This document shows positions 43,805 through 52,468 of a stretch of DNA of 64,000 bases, piece after piece. Position 1 is the stretch's first letter. Each line of letters starts with the position of its first letter. The notes beneath the pieces were generated by a model. It ran no database searches. It saw nothing but the letters and a program-made list of their open reading frames with translations, and was not told the DNA's origin. Both the position numbers and the translations under genes were made by a program. This DNA comes from Photobacterium sanguinicancri. GTDB taxonomy: Bacteria > Pseudomonadota > Gammaproteobacteria > Enterobacterales > Vibrionaceae. The DNA lies in NCBI RefSeq assembly GCF_024346675.1, contig NZ_AP024851.1, positions 1,240,001 through 1,304,000 of the forward strand, given 5' to 3'.

Positions 43805-44968
43805 TTATGATTCAGGCACGCTAGATTGTACCTTATCCACCATATACTTTTTATACAATTTTAGAAACTCTAACACCATGCCCCTCGCTACATTATTTCG
43901 CTCGCAATTAATGAGAAAAACCACGCCCGTCTGGGTCACTGTATTAAAGAGCATTTCTGTTCTAATCCCTTTAACCCAGCCACCATGATGAATAAAACCA
44001 GACAGCCCTTGATAATCAAATGTTCGCCAACCTAAGCCATAATAGACATTACTGAGTTTGGCTTTATAGCGCATCTGGTTCGCCCGAATATGAGGCTTGT
44101 GCATAATCGAAAGCAAGTCAGGATTGAGTACCGCGGGTTGATGACCGAACTGCGCCAACATCCATTTGGCGAGATCTTGCGCACTGGCATTGATCCCCGC
44201 CGCCGCAGGAACTTGATAATAAGCCTCTTGCGGTTTAACCGCCGCGCACCCTGATTTAGTCTTCACATGAGGAGCTACCCTATCTTCATTACTGGTAAAG
44301 CCCTCAATACCGAAGGTTGCATGCTCCATTTCCAGTGGAATGAATATCTGCTCTTTCACAAAAGTAGGATAATCTTGCCCTGCTGCATGCTCGACCATTT
44401 CTGCAGATAAATTATAAATAATATTCTGATAGCCATAACAATCCCCAGGCTCACACACAAAGTTGATCCGTTTGATCATCTGAACAATGCGGGTGTAACT
44501 GACATTGTCTTCAAGCAAATCAGAATAGGCTTGAGGCACAAGTCCTGAGGTATGGGATAATAAATGACGTAGCGTGACCGCGCTCCCTTGCTGGGGATCA
44601 CTAAATTCAATGTGCTCCAAGTAAGGCACTACATGGGTGTCCCAGTCGATTAATTGTTTATCAACTAATAACGATGTCGCAGCCGATGCAAAGGTTTTAG
44701 ATATGGATGCCAACGGAAAGCGTGTTGAAGACGTGACACGTTGCTTACTACCAGCCTTTGCCACACCATAGCCGCGTAGTAGTCGGATTTGACCGTTAAC
44801 AACCACTGCCAACGAGGCACCAGGAATAGATGTTGCTACAGCCTGCTTAACCCAATCATCAAGCGCGTAGACTATTTCATCTTTCGATGCACTGGTGGCG
44901 TTACCAGATGCCGCCATCATCAATAATGAAATAACACCAAAGCAAGTACGTCTTAAGCTTTGCACCAC
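43805..44968 (-). CDS. Serine beta-lactamase-like hydrolase (class C / PBP family)
   Basis: The 387-residue protein has a signal peptide (residues 1-27), the SxxK motif as S88-I-S-K91, a YxN-like motif (YGYQN) around residue 165 and HHGGW near 335 in place of KTG. This fits the beta-lactamase-related serine hydrolases (DUF302-independent; AmpC/esterase EstB type). It probably acts on peptides or esters in the periplasm, not necessarily on antibiotics. The start codon is GTG after AGGAG. Confidence 0.85.
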   Translation of the reverse strand: MVQSLRRTCFGVISLLMMAASGNATSASKDEIVYALDDWVKQAVATSIPGASLAVVVNGQIRLLRGYGVAKAGSKQRVTSSTRFPLASISKTFASAATSLLVDKQLIDWDTHVVPYLEHIEFSDPQQGSAVTLRHLLSHTSGLVPQAYSDLLEDNVSYTRIVQMIKRINFVCEPGDCYGYQNIIYNLSAEMVEHAAGQDYPTFVKEQIFIPLEMEHATFGIEGFTSNEDRVAPHVKTKSGCAAVKPQEAYYQVPAAAGINASAQDLAKWMLAQFGHQPAVLNPDLLSIMHKPHIRANQMRYKAKLSNVYYGLGWRTFDYQGLSGFIHHGGWVKGIRTEMLFNTVTQTGVVFLINCERNNVARGMVLEFLKLYKKYMVDKVQSSVPES

Positions 44969-45410
44969 ACACTCCTACAATGGCTCAATGTGCAGTAGAA
45001 AGTTTAGGTGTAAATCACCTCATACCAAGGCTTCGACTGTCTTAATAGTGAAACCCTGTGACTATTACGAATCGCTAGAGGCCATAAACTTAGATAAGAA
45101 AGTACCAATTTGGTCATACTTTTTATGGCTAAAATTACGGATAAGCTCTACTATGCATTTAGTGAACAGTGCTTTATTCGACTCACAAGTGTACGCTGAA
45201 AATGGCTATAAATTGACTAAGATAATAATACCCATAACTTTTAGTCAAATATTTAATATTTCCTATCACACTGAAATTAAAAGATTATCACTCATCGGAT
45301 GAGCTTTTAAATGAGATCTGACGCACAAAATGGTTTTTGATATTCGTTGTAAGCCATTATACTAGCCAACCTCTGTCGAGGTGACATGATTTCTAACAAG
45401 GTTCAAATTC
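44969..45410. other. Intergenic region, no gene seen
   Basis: These 442 bases separate divergent genes. The one long ORF (44895-45302) overlaps the start of the hydrolase gene, has no ribosome-binding site and looks like chance. Promoters of both neighbours should lie here. Confidence 0.45.
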
Positions 45411-46106
45411 ATGAAAGTAGTCGATTTTCTTAAGCAAAAGCGTGAAGCTCTAGCACACAATCCGTTTGAACTTAAAGACTGGCTATCTCCCTCTATCCGC
45501 GATTATTGGAGCGAATTCCTAGATAAAGCGAACAACAGTCAACTTGTTGCTTGGGGACGCGATCAAAAAATCACCGCATCTAACGATGCCATCGCACCAG
45601 AACCAGAAATCAAACCGACAGCCGTTATTGAGCTATCTGAAGAAGCTCAACGCGTAAAAGAAGAAATTGAAGCTAACCTAGGTGAAGAAATTCACGTGGG
45701 TGATTGGCTTATTGTTGATCAAGACCGCATTAACCAATTTGCGGCAGTCACTGAAGATCACCAATGGATTCATACCGACCCCGAACGTGCAACTGCTGAA
45801 TCACCATTTAAAACAACCATTGCGCATGGTTTTTTAACCCTGTCTTTACTGTCTGTACTGACTGACAGTGTTGATCCAGCGAAGCAGACGTTCCCATCAG
45901 CGAAAATGACCGTTAACTTTGGTTTGAATAAAGTTCGCTTCCCGTATCCAGTAAAAGCGGGTGTACGCGTGCGTGCTCGTACTTCTATTCAATCTGTTAC
46001 GCCGATTAAACGCGGCCTTGAGATTGTTCAAGAAATTAAAGTTGAAATTGAAGGTTGTCGCCGACCTGGTTGTGTCGCTGAATCTGTGATTCGTTTATAT
46101 TTCTAA
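45411..46106 (+). CDS. MaoC-family dehydratase
   Basis: The 231-residue protein has an N-terminal helical region (residues 1-75) and a hot-dog-fold MaoC domain from about 90: VGDWLIVDQDRINQFAAVTE, DHQWIHTDPERATAESPFKT, TIAHGFLTLSLLSVL. The catalytic Asp/His pair is in DHQWIHTDPE. It probably hydrates an enoyl-CoA. It is a lone gene with AAGG before the ATG and a clear terminator. Confidence 0.87.
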   Translation: MKVVDFLKQKREALAHNPFELKDWLSPSIRDYWSEFLDKANNSQLVAWGRDQKITASNDAIAPEPEIKPTAVIELSEEAQRVKEEIEANLGEEIHVGDWLIVDQDRINQFAAVTEDHQWIHTDPERATAESPFKTTIAHGFLTLSLLSVLTDSVDPAKQTFPSAKMTVNFGLNKVRFPYPVKAGVRVRARTSIQSVTPIKRGLEIVQEIKVEIEGCRRPGCVAESVIRLYF

Positions 46107-46134
46107 TCACTCTCTTCACTGACACCATATCACT

Positions 46135-46167
46135 AAAAAGCAGAGATTATTCTCTGCTTTTTTGTAC
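46135..46167 (+). terminator. Terminator after the MaoC gene
   Basis: AAAGCAGAGA-ttat-TCTCTGCTTTTTTG forms a stable stem with A and T flanks and could serve both convergent neighbours. Confidence 0.85.
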
Positions 46168-46182
46168 TTACAATTTCTCATC

Positions 46183-47085
46183 TCATCGTTCTTGTATTGC
46201 TAAGGTCGCCAATCGATCAGTAATCGCAGCTATTGCCATACTCACTGTAACTGGCATCCCGCCATGATACGCATGTAACGCATACACATTACTTTGCGCG
46301 AGTTGATAATGTGGAAGCAGATCAACTAAGTCCATTTGGTGCTGTTGAAAGATAAATTCAGGTAGGATCCCAATGCCAGCACTTTGCTTCAATAACCCCA
46401 AACACGCATGGTAATTATTCGTTCGATGTGTGGCGATAAAGTCATACGACAAGGTTGACTCTACCACCTCCTCTTCATAACTAACATTCACTTTACGGGT
46501 CATCATATGGTGAATTTTATCATGTTGCCAATGATGAGCAATATACGCTTGTTGCTCGATAGGTCCTTCTGATAACGTTTTATGGCCGCATAACACGTCA
46601 CGAAATTGCCCTATCTTCCTTTGCTTTAAGTTACTGCTTGGCGATTCCCCCACCCTGATCGCTAAATCAATCCCTTCTTGGATTAGATCTGTCTTGCCAT
46701 CATCAGAACGCAAGTCGAACTTCACGGCTGGAAATGTACGGAAGCAATCAGTCAGTGCTGGAATTACGAGATAATCCATTACCGCATTGGATGCAGTCAC
46801 TGTGATAGTACCTTGGGGGACTTGTTGCTGATTTTGCGCATCTTGCCAAGCATTCTCTGCAATAGTGCGCATCAAACAGCATTGCTGGAAAAAGGCATCG
46901 CCAGCCACTGTTAGATGCTGTTTACGTGTAGTTCGAGTCAGAAGCGTCACGCCCAAGTCCAGCTCTAACTGCTTTAAATGCTGACTAACAACAGATTTCG
47001 ACAACCCGAGTCTATCTGCTGCTTTTGTTATAGAGCCGGTTTCAACGATATGTTGAAACACGGCCATTTGACGATACCGAGACAT
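46183..47085 (-). CDS. LysR-family regulator
   Basis: The 300-residue protein has an N-terminal LysR HTH (FQHIVETGSITKAADRLGLS, KSVVSQHLKQLELDLGVTLL) and a C-terminal effector domain with FRDVLCGH and FIATHRTNNYHACLGLL. It is divergent from the SnoaL-like gene at 47185 with only 99 bases between, so it probably controls that gene. The effector is unknown. Confidence 0.9.
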   Translation of the reverse strand: MSRYRQMAVFQHIVETGSITKAADRLGLSKSVVSQHLKQLELDLGVTLLTRTTRKQHLTVAGDAFFQQCCLMRTIAENAWQDAQNQQQVPQGTITVTASNAVMDYLVIPALTDCFRTFPAVKFDLRSDDGKTDLIQEGIDLAIRVGESPSSNLKQRKIGQFRDVLCGHKTLSEGPIEQQAYIAHHWQHDKIHHMMTRKVNVSYEEEVVESTLSYDFIATHRTNNYHACLGLLKQSAGIGILPEFIFQQHQMDLVDLLPHYQLAQSNVYALHAYHGGMPVTVSMAIAAITDRLATLAIQER

Positions 47086-47184
47086 ATTGTCCTCTTTTAC
47101 TAAACAGTATTTTCTAATTACTTTGTTTTTCCGAGTTAATTGTAACGCTAAAGTAGACTAAAACGAATAAACAGAGAAAACACC

Positions 47185-47556
47185 ATGACTAATTCAGTTC
47201 TTAACGAATGCAAAGCGGCTATTTCACGTTGGCAGACTGCTTTTAACAACCAAAATGCAGCTGGCTGTGCCGAACAATACACACCAGACTCGGTGATGGA
47301 TGCGCGTCCATTCGGCCGATTTGAAGGCCGTGAAGCCATCCAAGCATTTTGGCAAAACATCATGGATCAAGGCTTTAAAGAGGTTGATTACACCAATGTA
47401 ACTTGGGATGCAGAAGGAGATGATGGCTTTATCCTCACCGCAAGTTGGACGATGAACAAAGCATTTGGTGCTGTGCACCGTGAATATTGGCAAATTCAAG
47501 CCGACGGAAAAGCACGTTTAGTCACTGATGATTTTGAAGTTCAGGGCGAGCGTTAA
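47185..47556 (+). CDS. SnoaL/NTF2-like protein
   Basis: The 123-residue protein has an NTF2-like fold pattern: AISRWQTAFNNQNAAGCAEQ, YTPDSVMDARPFGRFEGREA, IQAFWQNIMDQGFKEVDYTN and a late beta-rich half. The family includes small enzymes and binding proteins. Its function is unknown. It is divergent from a LysR gene that likely regulates it. A cruciform-like hairpin follows. Confidence 0.75.
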   Translation: MTNSVLNECKAAISRWQTAFNNQNAAGCAEQYTPDSVMDARPFGRFEGREAIQAFWQNIMDQGFKEVDYTNVTWDAEGDDGFILTASWTMNKAFGAVHREYWQIQADGKARLVTDDFEVQGER

Positions 47557-47586
47557 AGCTGTGATTATTTAAGAATATAAACACAA

Positions 47587-47629
47587 ACACCGCACCCTGC
47601 ATTAATATAAAGAATGCAAACTGCGGTGT
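47587..47629. terminator. Two-step hairpin between convergent genes
   Basis: ACACCGCA/TGCGGTGT forms an outer stem and TGCATT/AATGCA an inner stem with symmetric internal loops. It separates the SnoaL-like gene from the AlkD-like gene. No clear T-run follows, so it may also be an mRNA-protecting stem. Confidence 0.55.
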
Positions 47630-47653
47630 CTGTCGTTAATCGCTCTTACTTAG

Positions 47654-48346
47654 CTAATAAGAGGTTTGAGTTAGAATCTTGAGGGCTTCACGCTGGCTCA
47701 AAGGTGCAAGTACAGCACTATGCTCACGTATGAATGTATTCACATAAATTGGATCTGTTTTAGAGTATTCACGCAATACCCAACCAATTGCTTTCTGGAT
47801 AAAGAATTCTTTTTCATGCGCTAACATCAAAATGGTTTCTTCAAGCAATGGCAGGTTAGTGTCTGCTTTATGTCTAAGATGTGCTAATAAAGAAGCACGG
47901 CGCAGCCACATATTCTCGCTAGTTCGCCAAGCCATCAGCTTAGTTTCAAACTCGCGATGTTCTTTCACTAATCCGCCAATTAAATTTGAAGCAAGTTTAT
48001 CAACGGTATCCCAATTGTCAGCCGTTTCTAACATTTCTTCATACACTTCAAATGCTTCTTGGGTACGAAATTTTTTATAGTATTCAGCTACATCCATCGC
48101 AAGATATAACTCTTCGCGATGCGTACCTGACCATAACCAAAGCACTAATCGACGGTAGTTAGCAAAATCATCGACCAGTGTATGCTCTCTTGCTTGTTTA
48201 AATACATCTTTTCGAGCGGGACTTTTTACACCATAAAATGGTTGTTGGATTTTCATGTATGCTTGCATAGCGATAGCATCATCTTTATTTGACACTTCCA
48301 CTAGGCGTTGCTGCATGAAAATGACCATAGGGATCATTAGAGACAT
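47654..48346 (-). CDS. DNA alkylation repair protein (AlkD-like)
   Basis: The 230-residue protein is built of HEAT-like helical repeats, as in AlkD/AlkC-type DNA glycosylases: FYGVKSPARKDVFKQAREH, WLWSGTHREELYLAMDVAEY, ADNWDTVDKLASNLIG, MWLRRASLLAHLRHKADTNL, FIQKAIGWVLREYSKTDP. These conserved blocks and the WVLREY motif are strong family marks. It excises alkylated bases. The exact start among several early methionines (48346 or 48316) is uncertain. Confidence 0.85.
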   Translation of the reverse strand: MSLMIPMVIFMQQRLVEVSNKDDAIAMQAYMKIQQPFYGVKSPARKDVFKQAREHTLVDDFANYRRLVLWLWSGTHREELYLAMDVAEYYKKFRTQEAFEVYEEMLETADNWDTVDKLASNLIGGLVKEHREFETKLMAWRTSENMWLRRASLLAHLRHKADTNLPLLEETILMLAHEKEFFIQKAIGWVLREYSKTDPIYVNTFIREHSAVLAPLSQREALKILTQTSY

Positions 48347-48429
48347 GGACTTTATTTCTACTTTATATAGTTTTTATGACGCCATTCTAAATGGGTTCTA
48401 ACCACATTGGAAAGAATTTTACTCAGTAG

Positions 48430-48458
48430 AAAAGCCAACTTCATTATAAAGTTGGCTT
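48430..48458 (-). terminator. Terminator of the DUF4382 gene
   Basis: AAGCCAACTT/AAGTTGGCTT form a 10-bp stem; on the minus strand TTTTC follows. It lies just beyond the stop of the lipoprotein gene. Confidence 0.75.
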
Positions 48459-48484
48459 CAAAAATCACGGTACAGCTGACTTAA

Positions 48485-49465
48485 TTAATATTGAAGATCG
48501 ACGGTTAAGCCCATTTCGGTCAAGTTTTTATCTTTAACCACTGGCGTCATTAAATTAATAACAGCACTACCTTGGCTTTGTTCTGGGTCATCAGCAGCAC
48601 CATCACACGCTAATGCAACGTCATAACGACCGAAAGGAAGGTAACCAACAGCATATTTCCCTGTGCTTGGATCGACTTTTGCAGAGGTATAAGGTTCGCT
48701 CGAAGAACCTAAGTCACCGTAGTTATCATCCGTTCGAGGAAGGTATATATAAGCATACGCCTTAGTGAGGTCACCCTCTACAGCACATGAGCCTTTCGCA
48801 ACCGTTCCTTGAAGCGTGGCGACATTCTCATTTTTCACTAAACGTAAACCACGGGGTTTTAACTGATAGCCGTGAGCGTTAGAAACCATGCTTTTTCGTA
48901 AATCGAACTCTAGTGTATACGCTTGAGTGGCATTTGCTGTTACATCAAAACCATCGAGCTTAAGCTCACCGCTTGGCACGCGAATATCGAGTTTATCACC
49001 AGTGGCGATCTCTTCTACATGTGAATACGGTGTTCCATCCGCATACACACCAGAGCTATCATTCCATGTAGACAACACAGATAAGCGCATTTGGCTATAT
49101 TTCCCAGCCTCAAGCTTTTCATCACTCAGAACTTGTAGTGCATTCGCACCTTGGTAATCTAATAGATCAATCACCATAAATAATGGGTTACCCGCAACAT
49201 CCTTCGGAATTTCAAGCCCATTAGGGATACACCCTTTTGAACTTTGATCGGCTACAAATGATGTTGTGCCCCACGCTGACTCAGAACCGTTATTGTGCTT
49301 CGCTGTAATTTGATCAAAAGCGACACAAACTTTACTCAATCCATCCACTGGAGCATCAGAGAAAGCGAGCGAAAAAGTCCCTTCATTACTTACATCAGAG
49401 CTTGAGTTACCACCACAGCCAGAAAGTACCAACCCTAACGCACTAACAATAAGCATTTTATTCAT
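48485..49465 (-). CDS. DUF4382 lipoprotein
   Basis: The 326-residue protein has a lipoprotein signal (MNKMLIVSALGLVLSGCGG) and an N-terminal DUF4382 domain starting GTFSLAFSDAPVDGLSKVCV, which resembles a carbohydrate-binding Ig-like fold. The second half (ATLQGTVAKGSCAVEGDL onwards, about residues 210-326) resembles a carboxypeptidase-regulatory-like domain. It sits at the membrane or cell surface. Function is unknown. Confidence 0.8.
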   Translation of the reverse strand: MNKMLIVSALGLVLSGCGGNSSSDVSNEGTFSLAFSDAPVDGLSKVCVAFDQITAKHNNGSESAWGTTSFVADQSSKGCIPNGLEIPKDVAGNPLFMVIDLLDYQGANALQVLSDEKLEAGKYSQMRLSVLSTWNDSSGVYADGTPYSHVEEIATGDKLDIRVPSGELKLDGFDVTANATQAYTLEFDLRKSMVSNAHGYQLKPRGLRLVKNENVATLQGTVAKGSCAVEGDLTKAYAYIYLPRTDDNYGDLGSSSEPYTSAKVDPSTGKYAVGYLPFGRYDVALACDGAADDPEQSQGSAVINLMTPVVKDKNLTEMGLTVDLQY

Positions 49466-49693
49466 GAGATTTACCTATAAATTATCAATCTACATAGCTT
49501 AATACGTCAATATTTAAAGCATAGTAGCTGTATCTAAAAGGCATCATTCCTGACCTAAAGCTCACAAAAGGATGAGTAATACCATAAAAAAACAGGCAAC
49601 AGCGTTAATAAAACATACACCAGTGTTTAAATAGTAACCGCTATTTCAAGGAGACAGATCAACCGAGACCATCAACTTTGCCTCCTAAAAAGA

Positions 49694-50107
49694 TTAGAAA
49701 CTCACCTTTCCACGCAACGATTTTGTCTGCCCACGTTGGTTTTTCTTATCCATACGGCGTTTTTGTGAATTGCGGGTAGGTTTAGTCGCTCGACGATTCT
49801 TTTGCACTACAGTGGCTGATAAAATCAGCTCTTTTAAACGATTAAGCGCATCTTCTTTGTTCATATCTTGCGTGCGAAATTGCTGCGCTTTAATAATGAC
49901 CACCCCTTCTTTGGTGATCCTACTATCAGATAATTTCAGCAAGCGTTCTTTGTAAAAGTCAGGTAACGTTGAACGGTTAATATCAAAGCGAAGGTGAATG
50001 GCACTAGAGACTTTATTGACATTTTGACCACCCGCACCTTGCGCGCGAATAGCCGTGAGTTCAATTTCCCAGTCAGCAAGTTGGACAGTATTTGAGATTG
50101 TTAGCAT
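49694..50107 (-). CDS. arfB: Peptidyl-tRNA hydrolase ArfB (YaeJ-type ribosome rescue factor)
   Basis: The 137-residue protein has the GGQ motif of release factors in RAQGAGGQNVNKVSSAIHLR and a basic C-terminal tail (KPTRNSQKRRMDKKNQRGQT) that inserts in the mRNA channel. It releases peptides from ribosomes stalled at nonstop mRNA ends. With arfA at 43506, both known tmRNA-independent rescue factors are in this window. A long palindrome overlaps its ribosome-binding region. Confidence 0.93.
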   Translation of the reverse strand: MLTISNTVQLADWEIELTAIRAQGAGGQNVNKVSSAIHLRFDINRSTLPDFYKERLLKLSDSRITKEGVVIIKAQQFRTQDMNKEDALNRLKELILSATVVQKNRRATKPTRNSQKRRMDKKNQRGQTKSLRGKVSF

Positions 50108-50114
50108 TAAGAAG

Positions 50115-50152
50115 CCACTTATAATACGTGTATATATACGTATTATAAGTGG
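50115..50152 (-). promoter_or_regulatory. 15-bp palindrome at the arfB ribosome-binding site
   Basis: The arms CCACTTATAATACGT and ACGTATTATAAGTGG are exact complements around an AT-rich 8-base centre. It lies seven bases from the arfB ATG, and the only purine-rich stretch (AAGTGG on the minus strand) is inside an arm. In RNA the stem would block ribosome binding; in DNA it could be an operator or cover a TATAAT-type promoter. The role is inferred. Confidence 0.6.
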
Positions 50153-50493
50153 TTAATCGTAATAATACTTCCTTTACAGTAAGAAAGTTAAGATGGTTAC
50201 TGAAAAAGTTGGGAAATGTTTATCGTACTGTATAATATTATATTTTCAATAATAATCGGGGGAGTGTCTGACGAATAAGCCGTTCAGCTTCAATTTCAAC
50301 CTTAACAATTTTTATCACTCATATTCTCATAACACGCTTACAATTCAAACATTGATATTTACTCTTCCAAAAAAGTTTTTCAAATATATTTCTTCTTATT
50401 TTAACTACATTCGTACAGATACAAGTTGATTGCATTATTTCTTCAGGTGATTAATAAATAATTTGAAGTCATAAGTTATTAATGACTAAAGAT

Positions 50494-50517
50494 AAAAAAG
50501 TCAAACTCCCTTTGACT
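50494..50517 (-). terminator. Terminator of the exported-protein operon
   Basis: AGTCAAA/TTTGACT with a 5-base loop is followed on the minus strand by TTTTTATC, just past the stop of the last gene at 50537. Confidence 0.75.
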
Positions 50518-50536
50518 CGGCTTATTAAATACACCC

Positions 50537-51037
50537 TTATGAACAATCCGCTTCAATAGTCATAACTACTTTTTGTTCACCTGCTTTTAGCTTACTAGCC
50601 ATTTGAGTGGTCGTTAGCCAAAGCTGATAATCACCACTGGAGTCACTAGAGTATGTTTTACCAGCTGCAGTAGCAACTTGCATCGAATCTGCTGCAACTG
50701 CTCCATTTACGAATATTTTAAAATCAGCCTCGGTCGCTGCTCTTTCTGTAGTTACCGTTGGTACTAAATTAGCGCCACTATATGTTACTCTATTGATTTT
50801 TATCTTGTTATTTCCAGTGTTACTATTAACACCAAAAGTAACAGGAGTACTCCCTTTAGCCCCGTCCACACCAAATTCAGCTGTCACCACCTTCTCAGAT
50901 GATTTAAATCCACAAATTTGAGCAACTTGACGAGAAAAAGTTAATTCAAGTGCACTTGCTACATTAGGCACTGCTACACTAGCTAAAAACATTAATGTCG
51001 CTGCAGTATTTATTCTTGATTTATTGTCAAAATTCAT
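50537..51037 (-). CDS. Exported protein, possible pilin-like or surface subunit
   Basis: The 166-residue protein has a signal peptide to about residue 29 (VAVPNVASA), then a Thr/Val/Ala-rich beta pattern with only two cysteines after the signal (QICGF, DCS at the end) that could form one disulfide. The size, pattern and terminal cysteine recall small fimbrial or spore-coat-U-like subunits, but no family motif is clear. It is the last gene of a four-gene exported set and has the strongest ribosome-binding site (AAGGAAG), as expected for an abundant subunit. Confidence 0.6.
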   Translation of the reverse strand: MNFDNKSRINTAATLMFLASVAVPNVASALELTFSRQVAQICGFKSSEKVVTAEFGVDGAKGSTPVTFGVNSNTGNNKIKINRVTYSGANLVPTVTTERAATEADFKIFVNGAVAADSMQVATAAGKTYSSDSSGDYQLWLTTTQMASKLKAGEQKVVMTIEADCS

Positions 51038-51051
51038 TGTTCTTCCTTTGG

Positions 51052-51495
51052 TTAATTACTTACAAATGTGTTTGATTTTAAGAGATTTTCTTGAGAAACC
51101 AATTGTTGTCTTAACATTTCAACTTCATGCTCCTTTGCCTCTAGTTCAAGCTCTCTCATCCTCTCTTCTTGTTTTAAAATTCTAAGACATTCAGATGGGC
51201 TTGGATTATTCCCCATCAAAGAAAAAGGAATTTCCACCTCTAAATATAAATGCTTATTGTTATTATAAATCTCATTCCAAGAATCGCGATTGTAGTTATT
51301 ACTTCTTCCATTATTATCATTATTTCGAATTCCTGTTTTAATTCGAGATAAACTTTTTGAAGCCGAACATGAAGCCCCAGTATGAGACCTAACATCAAAT
51401 CTCATCTCATTTGCTAAGGCATTTACACTTATTAACATTGAGCTTAATAGCAAACTTTTAAAACATATAAAAAAACCCAACTTAAATTTCATCAT
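51052..51495 (-). CDS. Exported protein with C-terminal coiled coil
   Basis: The 147-residue protein has a signal peptide (about 1-28) and an N/R/S-rich middle (TGIRNNDNNGRSNNYNRDSW). The C-terminal ~40 residues are a coiled-coil-like helix (LRILKQEERMRELELEAKEH) after the segment IPFSLMGNNPSPSECL. It has two cysteines in the mature part of the middle region. No family was recognised. It overlaps the preceding gene by four bases. Confidence 0.55.
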   Translation of the reverse strand: MMKFKLGFFICFKSLLLSSMLISVNALANEMRFDVRSHTGASCSASKSLSRIKTGIRNNDNNGRSNNYNRDSWNEIYNNNKHLYLEVEIPFSLMGNNPSPSECLRILKQEERMRELELEAKEHEVEMLRQQLVSQENLLKSNTFVSN

Positions 51496-51932
51496 TTCAT
51501 TTCACCTGGTGTCTTAACTTTAACCTTCGTGCATACAATCGTATTTATATTTAAATTATCACTCTTCATTTTCGTACAGATTTTTGTTGTTCCATTAAGG
51601 GCATTTAAAATGACATTAATATCAACCCCTTTATCATATCCTCCAGGTTGAATTGGTGTAGTTTCACCTAGTATTTTCAAAGTATTATCAGGCTTCTTAA
51701 TAAAAACTTCAGCTGGAAATGCTTTACTGTTATTATTATAAACTCGAATCTTAACAGGAAACCTCATACCATGAGCTTTAAACCCCGCATCAACAACTAC
51801 TGGAGAAACTCCATGAGCATTAACATTTAAAGGAACATTTAAAATAAAAAATAAAACTAATATTTTTTTAATCCCAATATTCGTGAATTTAAAAAAAGAC
51901 ATGAGCACGCAATTTTTAACCATCTTGTCCAC
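51492..51932 (-). CDS. Exported Ig-like protein, possibly chaperone-like
   Basis: The 146-residue protein has a long N-terminal region with a hydrophobic signal segment (IKKILVLFFILNVPLNVNAH) and a beta-rich mature part that starts HGVSPVVVDAGFKAHGMRFP and continues VKIRVYNNNSKAFPAEVFIK. This start resembles the N-terminal strand of pilus-assembly chaperones, but the chaperone signature is incomplete and the protein is too short for two Ig domains. Two cysteines (KICTKM, IVCTKV) may pair. It is directly next to the upstream gene. Confidence 0.55.
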   Translation of the reverse strand: MDKMVKNCVLMSFFKFTNIGIKKILVLFFILNVPLNVNAHGVSPVVVDAGFKAHGMRFPVKIRVYNNNSKAFPAEVFIKKPDNTLKILGETTPIQPGGYDKGVDINVILNALNGTTKICTKMKSDNLNINTIVCTKVKVKTPGEMK

Positions 51933-52415
51933 CTAATTCCAACAAGTTGTTTCAAGGTCAAATTTAATTTCAATTATTTCTTTCGCCATAAATTCATGCG
52001 AATGATAATCTAACCGAATAAGCCATTTAAACTCCTGAGTAGGTTCACCCATTTGGTTATCGAAATGTTGCTTATATTTCCTTCTCTGATAAAATCTATA
52101 CCTTACTAATCCACCACCAACAGGTTTTATCGTACCATTAGGTTCTATTGTATAGATTCGCACCTTATAATCAGAAATTGCCCTACCATTAATATCTTTT
52201 CCAGTTACTGTAATATTAGTAATAAAAAAGCCTGCCATTGTTTGATTAGTTGAAATATTGAACCCTGAATAGTCATTAGGATCTGATGGTTGCTCTCCTT
52301 TAAACATTATTCTTGAACTAGACCTCACCCCTTTAACATCACATTCAACTAGAGAAGACGCGTGCGAAAAAACAGGTAAAAGTATTATAAAAAAGCACAC
52401 TATCTTACTTAACAT
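51933..52415 (-). CDS. Exported protein, unknown, first of the four-gene set
   Basis: The 160-residue protein has a signal peptide ending near SHA-SSL. The mature part is beta-rich: IMFKGEQPSDPNDYSG, TNQTMAGFFITNITVTG, YKVRIYTIEPNG and a late EFKWLIRLDYHSHEF. Two cysteines, one near each end (LVECDV, ETTCWN), could form a disulfide. It stops one base before the next gene starts. No family was recognised. Confidence 0.55.
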   Translation of the reverse strand: MLSKIVCFFIILLPVFSHASSLVECDVKGVRSSSRIMFKGEQPSDPNDYSGFNISTNQTMAGFFITNITVTGKDINGRAISDYKVRIYTIEPNGTIKPVGGGLVRYRFYQRRKYKQHFDNQMGEPTQEFKWLIRLDYHSHEFMAKEIIEIKFDLETTCWN

Positions 52416-52468
52416 AAAAACCTTTTAATTAAGATACAATTATCATTTGAAATTTAAATATAATATAT

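Larger units (their letters stand above)
50108..50536. other. Intergenic region with arfB palindrome and a terminator
   Basis: The 429 bases hold the arfB palindrome (50115-50152) at one end and the terminator of the exported-protein operon (50494-50517) at the other. Nothing else is seen in between. Confidence 0.5.

Noticed and set aside
44895..45302. 135-residue ORF in the hydrolase-MaoC gap
   Set aside because: It overlaps the hydrolase start, lacks a ribosome-binding site and shows no coding pattern.
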